Shown here: piece after piece, positions 24,955-39,900 of the stretch
Position numbering within the stretch: the stretch's first letter is position 1
How the letters are laid out: each line of letters opens with the position of its first letter
Assembly (NCBI GenBank): GCA_026261815.1
Contig: JAMPIT010000350.1
Location: forward strand, 62,001-126,000
From: Monarcha castaneiventris obscurior
Taxonomy: Eukaryota; Chordata; Aves; Passeriformes; Monarchidae
DNA: 64,000 bases
Direction of reading: 5' to 3'
Program-made: the position numbers and the translations under genes
Notes under the pieces: model-generated
Told to the model about the DNA's origin: nothing
Database searches by the model: none
Seen by the model: the letters and a program-made list of their open reading frames with translations, nothing else

Positions 24955-24978
24955 ATGGAGCACATCCGCACCACCAAG
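24955..24978 (+). CDS. MTMR6: MTMR6 coding exon 1
   Basis: Encodes MEHIRTTK, the conserved N-terminus, then donor GTACTC. Start context GCCATGG is a strong Kozak match. Confidence 0.95.
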
Positions 24979-27900
24979 GTACTCCCGGTGCTGCTGCACG
25001 GCAGGCGGGCGGCAGGGGAGCCGCGGTAGCTGCGGGGCCGAGAGGGCCTGCCCAGCCCGGCGCGTCCGCTGCGGGCGAGGGCGTTGTTGTTTTCCCTCCG
25101 TCGTGCTGTTTGTGGCTGGTGCCTCCCCGCCAGGGGCTCCGGAGCGGCCCGTGCCGCTGGAAGGAGTGGAGGGCTCCGGGCGTGCTGCTCCACTGGGGCC
25201 TCATGTCTGTAATAAGGGGAAGACGCTAAAAATCCCGGTTTAGGGGGTTTTGTGGTGGAGTGGGGAACAGGAGGAGCGAGGTGGGAGAGGATTGCAGTTG
25301 TGTTGTGTGCTCTGGATATGGTTCCATGAAGCTTTTTCTAGTTTTGGAGGAAAATCGGTTGTGAAAACAACTGATTTGTGTCTTCGTTTTTGAAGAGTCC
25401 GCTGTGTGTTGTTGAATACGCAGGCCGTCAGTGCATGTGTAATGTGCTAGGCTATTAAAAAAATATCAGCTAAGCTGTAGTTGACATTTTGGACTTCTCT
25501 GACTTTTATTTCTTATTATTAGTATGTTAGTATTCTTTGTATAATGAAGATGGAAAAGGAATGGATTTCTTCTTGTTGTGACTAATTTTTAAGTAAGTTT
25601 TTAAGTCACAGCTTTTATAGAATTAAATTTCTAACAGTATTTTTCTCACCTTGCTCATCATCCCTGACTGCAAAGGTTGCTGAAAAGACTCCCCCTGTCT
25701 GTTGGGTCCTGGAAATTGTCAAGTGATCAATTCCTGAACGTGGCAGTCTGATTTCAAAGGAGATTTATAGATATGTTTGGAGAAGGAGTGTTCATATTTC
25801 TATACGAATGGTAGATTTATAACTAATAATTACAAAAAGGAATAGGCTTTTAATTTTTTTGAGTAACAGCTTACATAACTTTTATATAAATGTGTATAGC
25901 TACTTTTATTTTTCATATACACGTGTAGATGTGAAGCAGAAGGAAGGTCACTGATGAAATTGCTGTTAGTGACACTTTATTAATCTTGCACCATGCTGAC
26001 AGATTGGAGATAAAGTTTCTTTATCAGCCTGTTTATTTATAAACATGAAAGTCCTTGTTTGGAAACTTAATAGTGTATTGTTACAGTCAGTAGCTGATTT
26101 TTAAATGAAAGCTAGACTAAGGCCAGCGAGTCTTGATGATCAGAGTAGCTGTTTTAAGTTTCAGACCTGAAACTGAGACTAGAAAGGCTGCAGGTTGCTG
26201 ACTTCCTTGCATCAGATTGTGTTTCTGCATGTTTTTGCAGCCCTGCTAAGGAAGAAAATACTTCATATAACAATATAACTGAAGAGAGAAATGAGTTCTG
26301 AACGCAGTTTGTAAGATACAAGACTTACTACTTGAAGGAATTATTTTTATAATTCATACAAAAAAATTATGCATTCTAAAAAATCAGTGTCGTGGTTAGA
26401 AGTAGTGTGATATTTCTTTTGTTACAACTCTGTTTCTCGCTTAGCTTTTTGTGAGCTGTTGGTTTATCGAATATCTAGATGGATTAAAATGCATATAGGA
26501 GAGCGTTGCAGGTATAGGGAGCAAGAAAAGTAAAGTACAACCTGCACTGAGGGTCTTAAAAATTCAGTTTGTGTATAGGTTCAAGTTGGATCTCTTGCCA
26601 GCTGTTCTGAGACATCCCTGTTTTGTCTATTCTGATGGCATTCCTGTTTTTTCAGTTTAGTTAAGTCATAGTGAAATACACTTGAAATAACAGTGTAATC
26701 TTGCATAAATTAACTGTTGTACAGGGCAGCTATTATCCCCAGGAGAAGGTGATGGAATGGGTTTTATACCTCCTCCAACTTCAGTTTGCTGGGAATGTTG
26801 AAGTTAAAATTTTCTTAGAACTGTCAGCACAGCTACCTGAAATTAAGTTAAGCTTTTTGTGAAATTAAACTGTCCAACAGATTTATGTTGAATATTCATA
26901 TTCACATCAAAGTGAGGTCACTTAAAAATAACTTCTGAGAGTTTTCTATTTACATAGCAACAAATGACCAAACTCAGTTTATTAAGTGTGATGGTGAAAT
27001 TAAGAATAAGTGGTTTTACCACGAGTCTTTGTAGTATCCTTAAGGATATTTTAAAGCAAAATGTAGTAGAAAAGACTGAAAATTCTTCAGTCAAATCTGT
27101 TTGCATATTTGAAGTCAAATCTGTTTTAGTGAAAATACTGCTGGATTTTCTATTGGAGATGGAAAATTTTGCTTAGTTTGCTAAATCAAATTAAACAGCA
27201 AAAGAAAAAGCTGTATAATAAGCTGAGTACCCATTTAAGCTGGCTTGAGTCGGGTTTAAATGAACGTGTCATCTATGGAGGCTGAATCTAAATAGCATTT
27301 CAGTTGTCTTTAAGAAAAGTGTATTTCTGACTTAGCTTACAGAATTCTTGAAGACTTTACCTGTTTAAGTGGAAGGTGGAGCACTAATGGCTGTCTTCAT
27401 CTAACATAGAAATACAGCTTTGAGAAAAGCTGCCTTGTTACACGGAGGAGAAGGAAACCTTGCATGCCAGGATTTTGTGGGTTGTGTTCGTGGAACAAAG
27501 CTGGAGCAGTTTCTGTGCCCTTCTCCGTTTGCTGGGGAGGTGCAGTGCCAGGTACCTGAGCAATTATTGCTGCAGATCTGCCCAGTATGAGTTCTGTGTT
27601 TTGGCTGTGGTGTATTCACTTAGGCACTCTGTACCGGAGGACTGATACCTTGGGGGTTTCAGCATAATGTATTTTGAGGTACTGATGCTTGTAGTTTCCA
27701 GTGTGTTTGCTTTCTAAACTGAAATCTAGAATATTACTGTAGTGTTGACTTCTAGTATATATTTGTATTTCCTTCATTCTATTTTGTATTCATTAAATTG
27801 GTTTTTTAATTTTCAAAAGCAAAATTAGGCCTTTCTAGATCATAAGAAATACCTGGATTTTTTTTTGTTTGTTTTGTATGTGCCTTTAGTAGGTAAATAC

Positions 27901-30900
27901 TAGATAAATTTGTACATAGGAATTAAAAATTGCTTGACATCAGCACAGTAGATGGGGGCTCTCCTTGTTGCCTCCTCTGGGTGCTAGTCTTGCTGGTGTG
28001 GAAGTTTTTGGAGTTCTGCCATGCATTTAATGGTAGCACAGAGTTTTAACTTGGCATTAATGAGATAGTGCTGCCAAGAAATAGAGGAATGCATGGAGAT
28101 AAGCCATTCACCACACTCCTTTCCTGTTCTTGCACACAAAGAATTGTGTAATGCTTGGTTCAAATAGAGCACTCTGTGGAGCTCATGAAGTAAGGAGGAG
28201 CAGATAAAATACACGCTATTTAGAAATAATTATTCTTTTGAAATGTTTTCCACAGGGTTGAGATAACAATGTTGATGGAATACCAGGAGTCATTGGCCCT
28301 TTTGCGGCTCAAGCCTGAATTATCTGCTTCAAATGCCAGCACAGTCCTTGAATTTCTAGGGTTTTTTGTAATTATTAGTATAATGCTTGCATTTTGTTAA
28401 GAATTTATTTTGACTATGAGGCAAGGTTATAATAATATAGATTTTTGAAGTTGGAGAATTTATAAACGACAGTACATAGCTAAAATTGAAATCAGGAGAG
28501 CATAATTTTTATGGCTTGGAGTCTGCAGACAGCCAATAAAGCATGTTGCTGAGATCAGCTGTTAATTCAGTGCTGGCATCTCGATAACAGGAAATTGTTA
28601 GTGTCTGTTTGCTGTGTTTTGGGGAAGCAGCCTGAAAGCTTAGTAATTAATAATTCTTACTTTTAAAAAAACTGAAACTAAAAAAAGCTCAATACTTTTG
28701 TAGTGCAACAGGATATTTGAACTAGTTGGTCTCAAAGCTTGTGACCACTGTAGTTTGGCCCGAATAGCCTTGTGTGTGCTGTGTTATGTTTCCTACCATT
28801 TTCAAAATTATTGCACAAACTGACAAAGCCTTTCCTAAGTTAGGATTTGCATTTCTGCAAAAATTAAAAATTAAGTTTTTAATTAAATAACTTTCAATTA
28901 ACTCCCCTTTTTTGTTACAGGTAGAGCAAGTGAAATTACTGGATAGGTTCAGCACGAGTAATAAGTCACTGACGGGAACTCTGTACCTTACAGCAACTCA
29001 TCTGTTATTCATAGATTCAAGCCAGAGAGAGACGTGGGTAAGGATAATGAAAGCTTGTGGCTTAAAGGCATGGGTTCTCCAGATGCATTTGTTCTTCCTG
29101 ATCTAAGGTTGAATTTGTTTACTATAATGTTCTTAGTTGTTCCCTCTACTCTTCTCCTTCGTGGTATCATAATAAGTTAATGGTTCACAGATTATACTCT
29201 TGCGTGACACTACTGCAGTTGAAATCAGGTCATGTTGAAAATTTTGACTTTTCCTCAAGCTGCTGTAATTTCTTCTATAGCCTTCACTTGTATTTCTGAA
29301 TGCATGTGTAGTGGTTTTCTTTAAATAACTGACTTGCACTATAATTCTGAGGCAGGAGTGGGAGACCTGATACATAGGTTAAGCATCAGGTTTAAAATTT
29401 CGGAGTTAACTTAACCTTGTAATTAGATTGTATTTAGGTAAATGAGATAGCAAAAATCCTAAGATCTCAGGTTTGGTGGAATATTGAAGATAACATGGAC
29501 TTTTTTAGAGCAGTAAGCAGCTGTTTCTTCACAAGTGTTAATCTCTGGGGTAAAAGGTTTCAGATGGGGCCACAGCTTCTTGTTGACCATTACCAGTATT
29601 GTACAGTCAAAGCTGGCTAGTACAGTAATTCCCATTAGTTTTTATGCTCAGTGCCCTGATGGCATGCATGTGGAGATCAAGTTGTGGCTCCCACTGGACC
29701 CCAGCCACCTGGCTTGAGTTAGTGCCTTAAGTCTTTCATCTTCCAGGATGAAATATCATCTCCCTGGCTGTGGTTATTTTTTTTTTCCTGTAGGTGTATT
29801 TTCCTGGATTACCCTTAATCCTGTATTTTGGTTATCTGACCAAATGCCTCATGGTGCTTTCAAGAAAATTTATTTTTCTATTATTTTTTCTTGGATACAA
29901 CGTACAACTTTGTACAAACCAAACTGTTATCCTTTCCTACAAAATGGGTTTTTGGGGAGAACATGATTCAGAAGCATTGCTTGCTTGCATCTCCCTATGC
30001 ACCACATTAAAAGGTTTCATTTTGGGGAAATTGCACCTATACTCCAAGTACTGGATTTCTGATGATAATGCAAATACAAAGTATAATTATCATAATGTCT
30101 CCAAGATAGTCTCTTTGTAAATGCATATTTGGCAGCATAGTTTTCAGATGCCTGTCAAATTCCGATCAATGTTTAAGAGGATTTGATTGCTTCAGTGAGG
30201 TAATTGAAGTTCTATCAAGAACATCTTGTTCAGTTGAGGTAATGTATCTGGGCCTTGCTTCCCACAGTTGAACAGATGTTACTTTCCATGTGTTTACTTA
30301 AATCTTGTGTAGATTTGCCACACAGATAAATCTACCAAAGGCTTTTGTATGTCCATTGCTGTGACAGTCCTGTTAAAGTGGTCATAAACATTTAGCTGAG
30401 AAACTGTCGTGTTTATCTAATGCCATGGGTAATACAGGAGATGTTTTTCTTAAGTCTTGTTCCTTCTGTAGTTGTTAAATACTGGAATTCTGACATCTTC
30501 AGGATCTTCTTTATCTTTCATACATTGAATTCTTTTCCCTTACTTGCTTTATTTTGTCTGAAAATTCCGAAGTATGTTGCTGTAGATCCTTTAAAAAAAT
30601 AGATAGCCTGTCTGGACACTGCCTAATGAGATTAAGCCTGTCAGTTAACAAAGTTAAAAGAAAACTGAACAACCACACTGGAGTTTTACATGCCACTTTT
30701 GCATTTAGAAGGATATTTAGTGTTTCTTACAAACACTAGGTAACACTTCAAAATGACAGAAAAGAATAATAAAATTTTTATAACTTTTAGTATCCTGGTC
30801 AAAATGACGTTCTTGGATTTCTGCTTCTAAGTGTATTTCTTTTTATAACCGACTGACAAAATTAGTCAAAATCCATATTCAGCATTGCTTAGTGTGTTGT

Positions 30901-33900
30901 CTTACATCTGCTGATCTAAATAGTATGCTGTTCTTATTTTTCATCAGCATGCTTACTCTGTGAGTTTTTTTCTGTCACAGATACTACATCATCACATTGC
31001 TGCAGTGGAAAAACTTCCCTTGACTACTTCTGGCTGCCCCCTTGTCATCCAGTGCAAGAACTTCAGGATAGTTCACTTTGTTGTACCCAGAGAGAGAGAT
31101 TGTCATGACATTTATAACTCTTTGCTTCAGCTATCAAGAACAGGTAATACTTGTAGCTATAAAAGACTTTGCAATATATACGTGGATAACAAGTTGGGGT
31201 GTGTGTGTAAACCATGTATCTTTTATTTATTTTTTTTAAACATGTGTAATGTAGAGTCTTACATGGATTTGGTATATAAATAGTTTTTTTGATTAAATAT
31301 TAATCTGCATAAAAATTTAAAAGCTGTGTTGTCTGGCTTTTGTATGTCACTGATGTTTCTTAACAGCATGAGAGATCCCCTTATTTATTTTTTGCATTTC
31401 TAATGTTATTCCTGAAATTGTGATTATAAATGTGTATAGTCTCTCCTAATTGTGTTTCACAGATCAAAAAACCCACTAAGCAAATCTGTTGTTAATAATT
31501 TCATTAAGTTTAAAAAATAAAGCTGAAATTTTGACGTTAGAATAACATTACCAATTCAGCTTTACAAGAGACTTCTGTCACTTAGTTTGGTCTTCTGCAT
31601 TTTCTGCTTTGTGTTTAGAACAGTGCAAAATGTCATCTGTGATTAGTAAGTAACATACTAGGAAAAACAAAATGTTTGAAAGCTTTTATTTTTTAAGGGA
31701 AACTTTAAAATTTAGTGTTTTAAAGGTCAATAGGTGTAAATTTCAGTTCTTGCCTCCCAAAATAGTTTGTTCTTTCAGTTCCTATGACATCTTGTAATAA
31801 TTTTGCCTTTTGCCTTAAGTTTGTCAGTCTTCATTTTGTGACTTGTGCTTTGCCCTTACGGCTTTAGAAATGTCTCTTCTGAAATAGGTCAAGCACACTC
31901 AGGAAAATTTTCATAACCTACCTCTGACTAAGTATCTGTAATTGTCAGTCTACTATAGGATAGTTGCAAATAGATATTTCAAACGTGTCAAGTATCTGTT
32001 ATTTAGTCCTGCTTCTGTGAATCTTGAAGCCTTTCTCTCCATTACATATTCTTTACCTTTCAGCAAAATATGAAGAACTCTATGCCTTTTCTTATAATCC
32101 AAAACAAAATGAATCTGAGCAAGTCAAAGGTTGGCAGCTTATTGATCTGGCAGAAGAATATAAGAGAATGGGAGTGCCAAATGCTTACTGGCAGTTGTCT
32201 GATGCCAATCGTGATTACAAGGTAAGTGTTGTAATGGAAACACACACATTCTGCTCTGCATCTCTTTCTGATGAGGCCTATAGAAAACAGCCTAATACTA
32301 TGAAATCACTTGGCTTGCAATATAAGCAAAAACTTGCAGGGAGAGAGAGTTAACTCCTTCATCTCACAACTTCCTAATTGAAGTTTTTCCCAAGGCCTCA
32401 TTGAGAGAGCATGTGTGCATGAACACATTGGTTCTTTGGGATTGTCTGGAGAGTATACTTAACTGTTTGAAGCCCAGCCCAAATGATTCTGGTGCTCTGC
32501 AGCTTTGTGATCTCTCTCTTAACTGAGCAGAATTCTACTTTAGCATTTGTAGTGCTGGTTGTGGTGGTAGAGATTTCATCTTACTTTGTAGTCTGCACAT
32601 GTTAAAAAAAGAGGGAAATAATTTCAGTGTTTTATTTGGAACACATTCTTAGCATTTCTGCTGCAGAGTTGCATGTTTGAGAATGAGTGCTGGTATGGTG
32701 ATGCTTGGCTGTGTAACTTGGATAATGGCTTGTCTCCTTTGAGTTATTTACATGTGTATAAAGAAACATGGTGGTGTTTATCCTTTGTGTCTTAATTCAC
32801 CTTACATCTTTCAAATGGAATACAATAAAACTAGGAAAGGCATTGTGCCTTCCCCGTAAAATCCTTTTGTCCATCTGTGTCTTTCAGATTTGTGAAACCT
32901 ATCCTAGGGAGCTTTATGTTCCCAGAACTGCAAGCAAGCCCATAATTGTTGGTAGCTCCAAGTTCAGAAGCAAAGGAAGATTCCCAGTGTTGTCATATTA
33001 TCACAAAAATAAAGAGGTACAGTGTGACTTCCTTTTGCTGCAAATATGCTGAAAAGTATTTCTCAACACTTGGCAGTAGTTCAAGAGTTGGTAAGGAGGT
33101 TCAAGTACAGTGACTTGTGTGGCAAGGGTGTGACTCAGGATAACCCTGAATCCAGCTGACAGGAGTGGTGCCTAGCAGGATGCTGAGTAAGCCTAGCCAG
33201 TTTAAAAGAAATCCTTAAGTAATGAGTTGATAATCAGTCGCATTTCCTAAAGTTTTCAGAAACTGACATTAAGGTAACTGAAGATAGCTTTCTGTTAAGG
33301 GATCTGTCTTCCTTGATATATCAGGAATAAAATCTGTTAGGTCAAAATAGTGGGAAAAAAAACTAAACAAAACCAATGATGAACCAACAAAATAACAGAA
33401 TTGCTTCCTTAAGGAGTTATTTGCAAGGTAAAAACCCTACAGAGTAGGAAATAAGATTTTGCAGGGGGTGGTGTAAAAGCAGCATGTTCGAGTCTCAGCT
33501 GTGGAAGGAGAGAATGACTGTCTCCTTGCCGAGTTAAAGAACTTGACTGATGAATGTGAAGCTACTAGATGGATTTAAACATAATTATGTTATTATTTAA
33601 ACATTGGAAGATGTACCTGATGCCTTCTGAAATACAACATATTATTGAAAATTACATTACGAAAATTACATTAGATGATAAATTGCACTTGAAATAATAA
33701 AATCATGTCTGCATTAGTAAAAACACACTTAATTCATTCCATATTAAGGGAGTAGCTTGCTTTCCTAAAGTGTCATTTTTGCAGCCTGTACTTTTGTGAG
33801 GTTTTATGTCCATTATGTGAATTGATACCTTGCCCATGTAGATGAACCTGAAAATCTGTTTTGATGAACCTATAGATTTAAGGTGTAGGTACTGTATTTT

Positions 33901-36900
33901 AAGGTTTCCAAGACATATGCTTAAGAAGTTGGAACACCTGAACTTTATTAAGTTTCCTGATGCTATCGGCTGAATGAAAAATTTGTTTCAGCGTCTTTTG
34001 GGATTCTGCAAAGCACTTCAAGTACTGGTATTAAACTGATGCTAATTTGTTCTTTGTTGTCTCTGTAGGCTGCAATTTGCAGATGCAGTCAACCTCTCTC
34101 AGGTTTCAGTGCCAGGTGCCTGGAAGATGAGCACATGTTGCAAGCCATCAGTAAAGCAAATCCTTCAAATCGCTACATGTACGTCATGGACACCAGGCCA
34201 AAGGTAGGTACTTCGGGTGCTACAGACAAGCCTCTCCTGCTGAACATTAGAGTACAGGGATATAGTGGAATTCTGAAAAATTTGGAGTCAAGTCTAAGCA
34301 AAAATGTTTTAAAGATAAGGTTAGGCCTCTCTATTCAGGTGTTTAATTACTTGCTTCCTTAAAGAAGTTGAACCTGTCCCAGTAGTCAGTGAGAATCCAC
34401 TGAATGTGCTTCTGTATTTTGAGAGGTGCATATAAAATATACCTAAATCGTAGTTAAGAAGTGAGTAGTTGAGTGGGATCCACGTAATTTAACTGTTTGA
34501 AATGAAATTCATGAAATGGTGAACTGTGATGGGGTTTCTTTTGGAATGGGAGAGAGTACTATGTTTTGTGTAAATGATCTGTACAAACTGTCTCAGAAAG
34601 GAGGAAGTGGGGAAATTCTGTTGTAGCATTCTGAGGTCATCATGGAATGGCTTGAGTTAGGAGGGGTCTTAAACATCATCTCCAGCCCCTCTGACCAGTT
34701 TATTCAGAGCTTTGTCCAATCTGGCTTCGAACACTTCCAGGATCCACAACTTCTCTGGGCACTTTTCCAGTGCGTCATCATCATACTTCATCACTGTTAA
34801 ATTAAATTAAATTAAATTCTGTTATTTTATTAAGTCGAATTATATTATGACCTGTGTTACAAAGTGTGGGTAACTTTCACTCTTTGGACCCATCTACATT
34901 TCCATTAGTATTAATTTCACTCAGGTGTATGAACACAGGAGCTGAAAATGTCTGGATCTTACTCTTTCCTTTGTAGATGAGTTGTTTTGTAGTGTCTTTC
35001 CTCAGAAATGTTTGGACACCAGTAAAGATTTATTAGTTATTTATCTTTATTAGGAATATGGAGAAGAGAATAGAAATTACTAAATGCATTATTCAGATAT
35101 ATCAGTTCTAAATATAGACTATTTCTTTTTTTTAATATATCTATACCGTCCTTTTCTTTAGTGCTTTCAAGCTAGTTTGCCACAAATTGTGTATTGGAAT
35201 CTGCTTATACTATGTGCTCTTGTGGTTTTTTCCCAATGTATTCAATTGAAATTACTTTCGTTTCTTAATTTGATATTTTTATCCCAATAATGTTTTTCAG
35301 TATTTTTATTTTCCTCTTTTAAGCTTAATGCAATGGCTAACAGAGCTGCTGGGAAAGGCTATGAGAACGAAGACAACTACTCAAACATCAGGTTCCAGTT
35401 TGTTGGCATTGAAAATATTCATGTAATGAGATCTAGCTTGCAAAAACTCCTGGAAGGTATGTTTTAACTGTACTAAAATAGTATATATGAAATCAGGATA
35501 AGTGTTTTTCTGAAGTCTTTAGTAGTAGCTTACACAAACTGCTTTGACATTTCTATGTTTTATTCCAGCTGTGTCTTTAGTACCAGTTTGCTGTGCTCTG
35601 CGGTAACGAATTACCTTAAACCTTGACCTTCAAACTGGAAACCCAACTGAATGGAGTTATTTTCAAGAAAATTGAATGGCACATATGTCTTCAGTGAACT
35701 TTATTAATATGTCAGTGAGAAAGACTGTTGTGTTTTCCAAGTGTGTGTCTGTAGATACATTTTCATTTACAGAATATAATTTCTTCAAGGAGCACTGTGT
35801 TCCACAGAATTCACAATAAGCATATGGTCTATAGAAACTTTGAGCTCTCTGACCTGGTGAGCCACTTGTGTGCTTGTAGGTGTTTGTAGAGGAGGGGCAG
35901 GGGGAAACGTGAGCCACTTCACCATACCACTGCCTGCCTCCTGGTGGTGAAAATGGGGAGGCAGCAGTGTGTTCATAATTCTGTTAATGTTTTATTTAGG
36001 TAGACAGCTGAGAGAAAATTTAAGACATTTTGTGGAGTACCAATACTGAGATTAGAATACAGTGTCAGAAGTGAGGTTTCCACACCTGACAGACAATATA
36101 TGTGTAAGTGCTTGACTTCTAGAATTATGCAAGTATTTCCAGTCATGGGGAAGGTTTATGCTTGTATGGAAGCCTATTTTGATGAAGGGATCCTGGCTAC
36201 ATTAATCAAGATATCTTACAGGCTAGTGGTGTAGTGTTCACTTTCATTGATCCTGGTTGTGCTGCTAACCTATTCTTCAGGCCCTCTGCATGGAATCCTA
36301 CTGAGCTTTGATAATATGTATCTTTCTGGTTATTCCTGCATGTTTTTTCTAAAGGAAAGATGAGAAGCATGATCCTCAGTTTGAGTTTTTAGATTTGGCA
36401 TAATCTCCCTTTCTCTTACTAATACTTTCAATTCCAGAAAACTAGCTAACAAATCTTGATTTTTATTTTTATTAGGAGGCCTGTTCCTGTGTAATAATGT
36501 CTAATGCAGAAGTGTGTGCATCACACAGTTAAGCTTCACAGACTTCATATTCCTTTCATTTGAATTGGCATTCCATCAGCAATACTTACTAAATATGTGT
36601 CTGTAACTTTCCTTAAGGATGGAATAGGTTCTAGTTTTTTCTTGTGTGGAGAATTGAATTGTTTAAACACTGTTGAACAAAATCATGTGTGATCTCTATT
36701 GCTTGTTTTCCACATAAGTTTTTTTAGTAAATTAACTCAGTTGTTCTACCTCAGTTCAGTCTGTACTGAGATTCACTAGAGTTTTGCTGAATTCCACTCT
36801 AGAAGTAGGAGCATCTTCACGGGTAGGAAGGACCCTTAAAATTTACGGATGTGTGCAATAATTTACTCTTCGGCCCATTGTAGAAATGTGCCATTGGTGG

Positions 36901-39900
36901 GATGATCAGGAAGAAAATGTCATGAAAATGGCTCACAGCTTGAAATGAGGAAAATGCTGTTTAGCTTCTGTGTACTCACTTCCCCTGAATGTGCTGAACT
37001 GAATGTTCTCAAATCAGAGCATGATACCAATGACACTTTGTTCGAGCACCATTGTGACTGGGACTGCCCTCAGTTGTTTGGGCTTTTTATACCAAACAGC
37101 TGTTATTCATTGTTTGCTGTGTGTCCTGCTCCTTGGCTCTGGGTCTGCCTGATTTCCTCCAGAACCTAATGATTCCACTGGCAAGCTGAATGGGAGACAT
37201 AATCCTTCCCAGCATCCTTTTGTGATGGGACAACACCATGGAGCATGCTAGGGGGATTGACAGTCTATTCTTCATTTTGGATTCAGCTGTTACTTAAATC
37301 TTGCACGTAGTGGTTCAAAACTTTTCTAGAATAGTTTTCTTCAGCGTGAACATGATGACTCTGCCCCCGTGATGAGCAGAGTACAACACTCATGGGTGAA
37401 ACTTCACATAGGCTAAATTTCTAGCTGTGACATTAAATACAAAGTTTGGGTTTTATATATTTAAATTACAGTATTGCATAACAGAAAAGATTGAACTCTG
37501 ATAAGCAGAAGGATTTTGTGTTATCAAGAGGGAGCATTTCAGCAGAAAATGTTTGGGGAAAAAGCTCAACAGATGCTGTGATCTGTTGCATATGTTTCGA
37601 TGGTGGAAGTGGGTTAACTGAGGGGGGTTTGTGAGTTATGTGGAGCTTTCTGTATAGGGAAAGGGATTATCTAGGTTTTTTTATTTGTTAAAAAACAACC
37701 TCTGCTTGCAACCTGCTGTGCTTCACTCTGTGGGTCTAGTCACCTCCTGAACTGCTGCCTGAGGCTTTGCTAGTAGTGTGAATAAGGACAATCAGGCAAG
37801 GGAACATTGAGGTTTTGGGGCTTATGTCCATGTAGGGCTTGTGGTTTTTATGCTGGGATCCATATAGGCAGAACTATCTGGCATTGTATTTATTGTGAAG
37901 TAGCTGAATTATCTTAGTGGTACTATAAATGGTACCATAAATCATCTTTGACCTTTTAGAAGACCATAAGGAGCTGGAAAATAACTTTTTTCAGCATTTA
38001 AGAATTGGAACAGTATCAATGCAGTTGATTTAATCACCAACTAATATAAAAATGCCTGCGTTAATTCAGAGAAATGGAAAGTAACTCTTGGGGCTCAACA
38101 TATGTGTTCCTATCTCTGCCTTCATTTATAAAAATATAGAAATCTGGCTAGAAAGGGGAAATGCTAGTGGTGAAATATTTCTGCCAAGCTGAAAATTGTG
38201 ATCAAAAGCAGATTTTGACAGCAGTATCTGGGTGAAAGCAAACTGAGGGCTGGAAGCCTGTTTATTTTCTAGCTGGAAAGCTTGTGCTTTATACCATAAG
38301 TTACAGAATGTGTGGGTGTGCTGCCATGAAGAATATCTCTAGACATGGCTTCATCTGTCCAGCTCCTTCCCTGCAGATGTTTGAATTTCCATTTGACTAT
38401 TTTCAGTTTCTTTCCTTTACCAAAGAGTGGTGGACCTGTTTGTGTACTGTTGTGACTGATCAGGTCTATGGAACCACTGCTATAGAGAATGACTTGATCC
38501 TTTCAGCTAGCTCTCATTCTCATCTGATTTCCTCTGTGTGCTAGATCTTTTGGAAGCAGAACTCTTGCCTAATGATGCCTTTCAAAGACAAGGGAAAGCT
38601 AGCTTGCTTTTACTTCTTTTACTGCTACTTACCGACTAAGCTTTAAAAGTAGGTCTTCTGTCCTGGGATTTCTTGATGTTTTGTTACCTCATTGTGCTGT
38701 GGTTTGCTAGATAGTTTTGTAGATGATGAAGATCTGTGGGTTTTAGAAAAGGTGCTGCAATACTTATTTGGAAGCCTGTAATTCTTCTAGTATTCAGCAG
38801 CACCTGGCACTATGAATCTTCCTAAGCAATGGGAAGTGTACCAAAACTTGTTTGGCAAAAAAGCTGAGAAACATCTAGTGCAGATACAGGAAAGCTCTTT
38901 GAGGCAGTGATTTGAGTTTATAGCCCTCATTACATCAGGGGACTTGATTCAATATGAAGCTGCATCACAGAATGATTTGGTGAATTTTGTTCTCTACTTT
39001 TGCTGCTGACTCACTTCCTTCCATGGTCAGAGATAAAGATGATTTTGCAGCTGTTGTATCCCTACTGCTGACTTTCATCTACAGAACCTTTTTATTTTCA
39101 TCTGGGCCCAATACTTTAGAATCGTAAAATCATTTAGGTTGAAAAAGACTTTTAGGATCATCGAGTCCAGCTGTTAAGCTTAGTGGAAAGTAGACTTCCA
39201 CTGTGGAAGAGGCAGGTATTTTTGTAGCTGGCAGCCTTGGATACCTTCTCTTAGAATTATATAGTTGAAGTTATGTTAGCCAGCAATTTTTTTTTTCTTA
39301 ATTGCCAGAAGTTTATCATGTTTGGACAGTAATGTAACTGTGTGAGTTACTATTTAAAATTGTACAAGAACCAGATTATCTGTCTCACATGTGAATTAGC
39401 ATCTGTGTGAGAATCTTTCAGTCTGCCTCTGCATCTCTTGCTGCTACACTGCAAAGCATCTTTCCTTGAATTTGAGTTCTTCCTTGCCCTCTGAATTGAC
39501 ATTATTGTTATGGGATCCAAGTATATTAGGGAAGAATGGTAGACATCAGTCAGAAATGTAGTGTGTCGAGTCCGAAGGTAGACAAAATCTCAATGGATTT
39601 GATTTCATCCCTGTGTTCTTGTACTGCACTTACTTTATTCTCCTAAGCTGAGTGGAAGTGATGGAACTCTGGCAGTGTGACTGCTCTGAACTGTGTATAT
39701 TGTCTGCATGCAGTTACTTCCCTACTAGTAGTAGTAATTAAGTATTTCCAGTAAATCTTTGGCATTTGCATTGGCTTCCTTGGTAAGACAAGAGTAAGTC
39801 TTCCTAGTGGGGATAACCAGTGTATTTACTTGGAATGTTTTTTTGTTAAAAAGACACAAAGATCTTACTCTTGTCACTCGTGGTTATGTAGTTCTACAGA

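Larger units (their letters stand above)
24560..25220 (+). promoter_or_regulatory. MTMR6: CpG island and likely MTMR6 promoter
   Basis: GC- and CpG-dense block spanning the MTMR6 first coding exon. It contains GC boxes (CCCCGCCCC at 24851-24859 and 24872-24880) and an ETS-type CCGGAAGC at 24879-24886, about 70 bp before the ATG. There is no TATA box. Confidence 0.78.

Noticed and set aside
24418..25243. Long open frames (203, 225, 185 and 171 codons) around MTMR6 exon 1
   Set aside because: Compositional artefacts of the MTMR6 CpG island. The real coding sequence uses only 24955-24978 here, confirmed by in-frame joining to exon 2.
33481..33520. GTTCGAGTCTC resembling a tRNA box B
   Set aside because: No box A or cloverleaf arms at the right distance.
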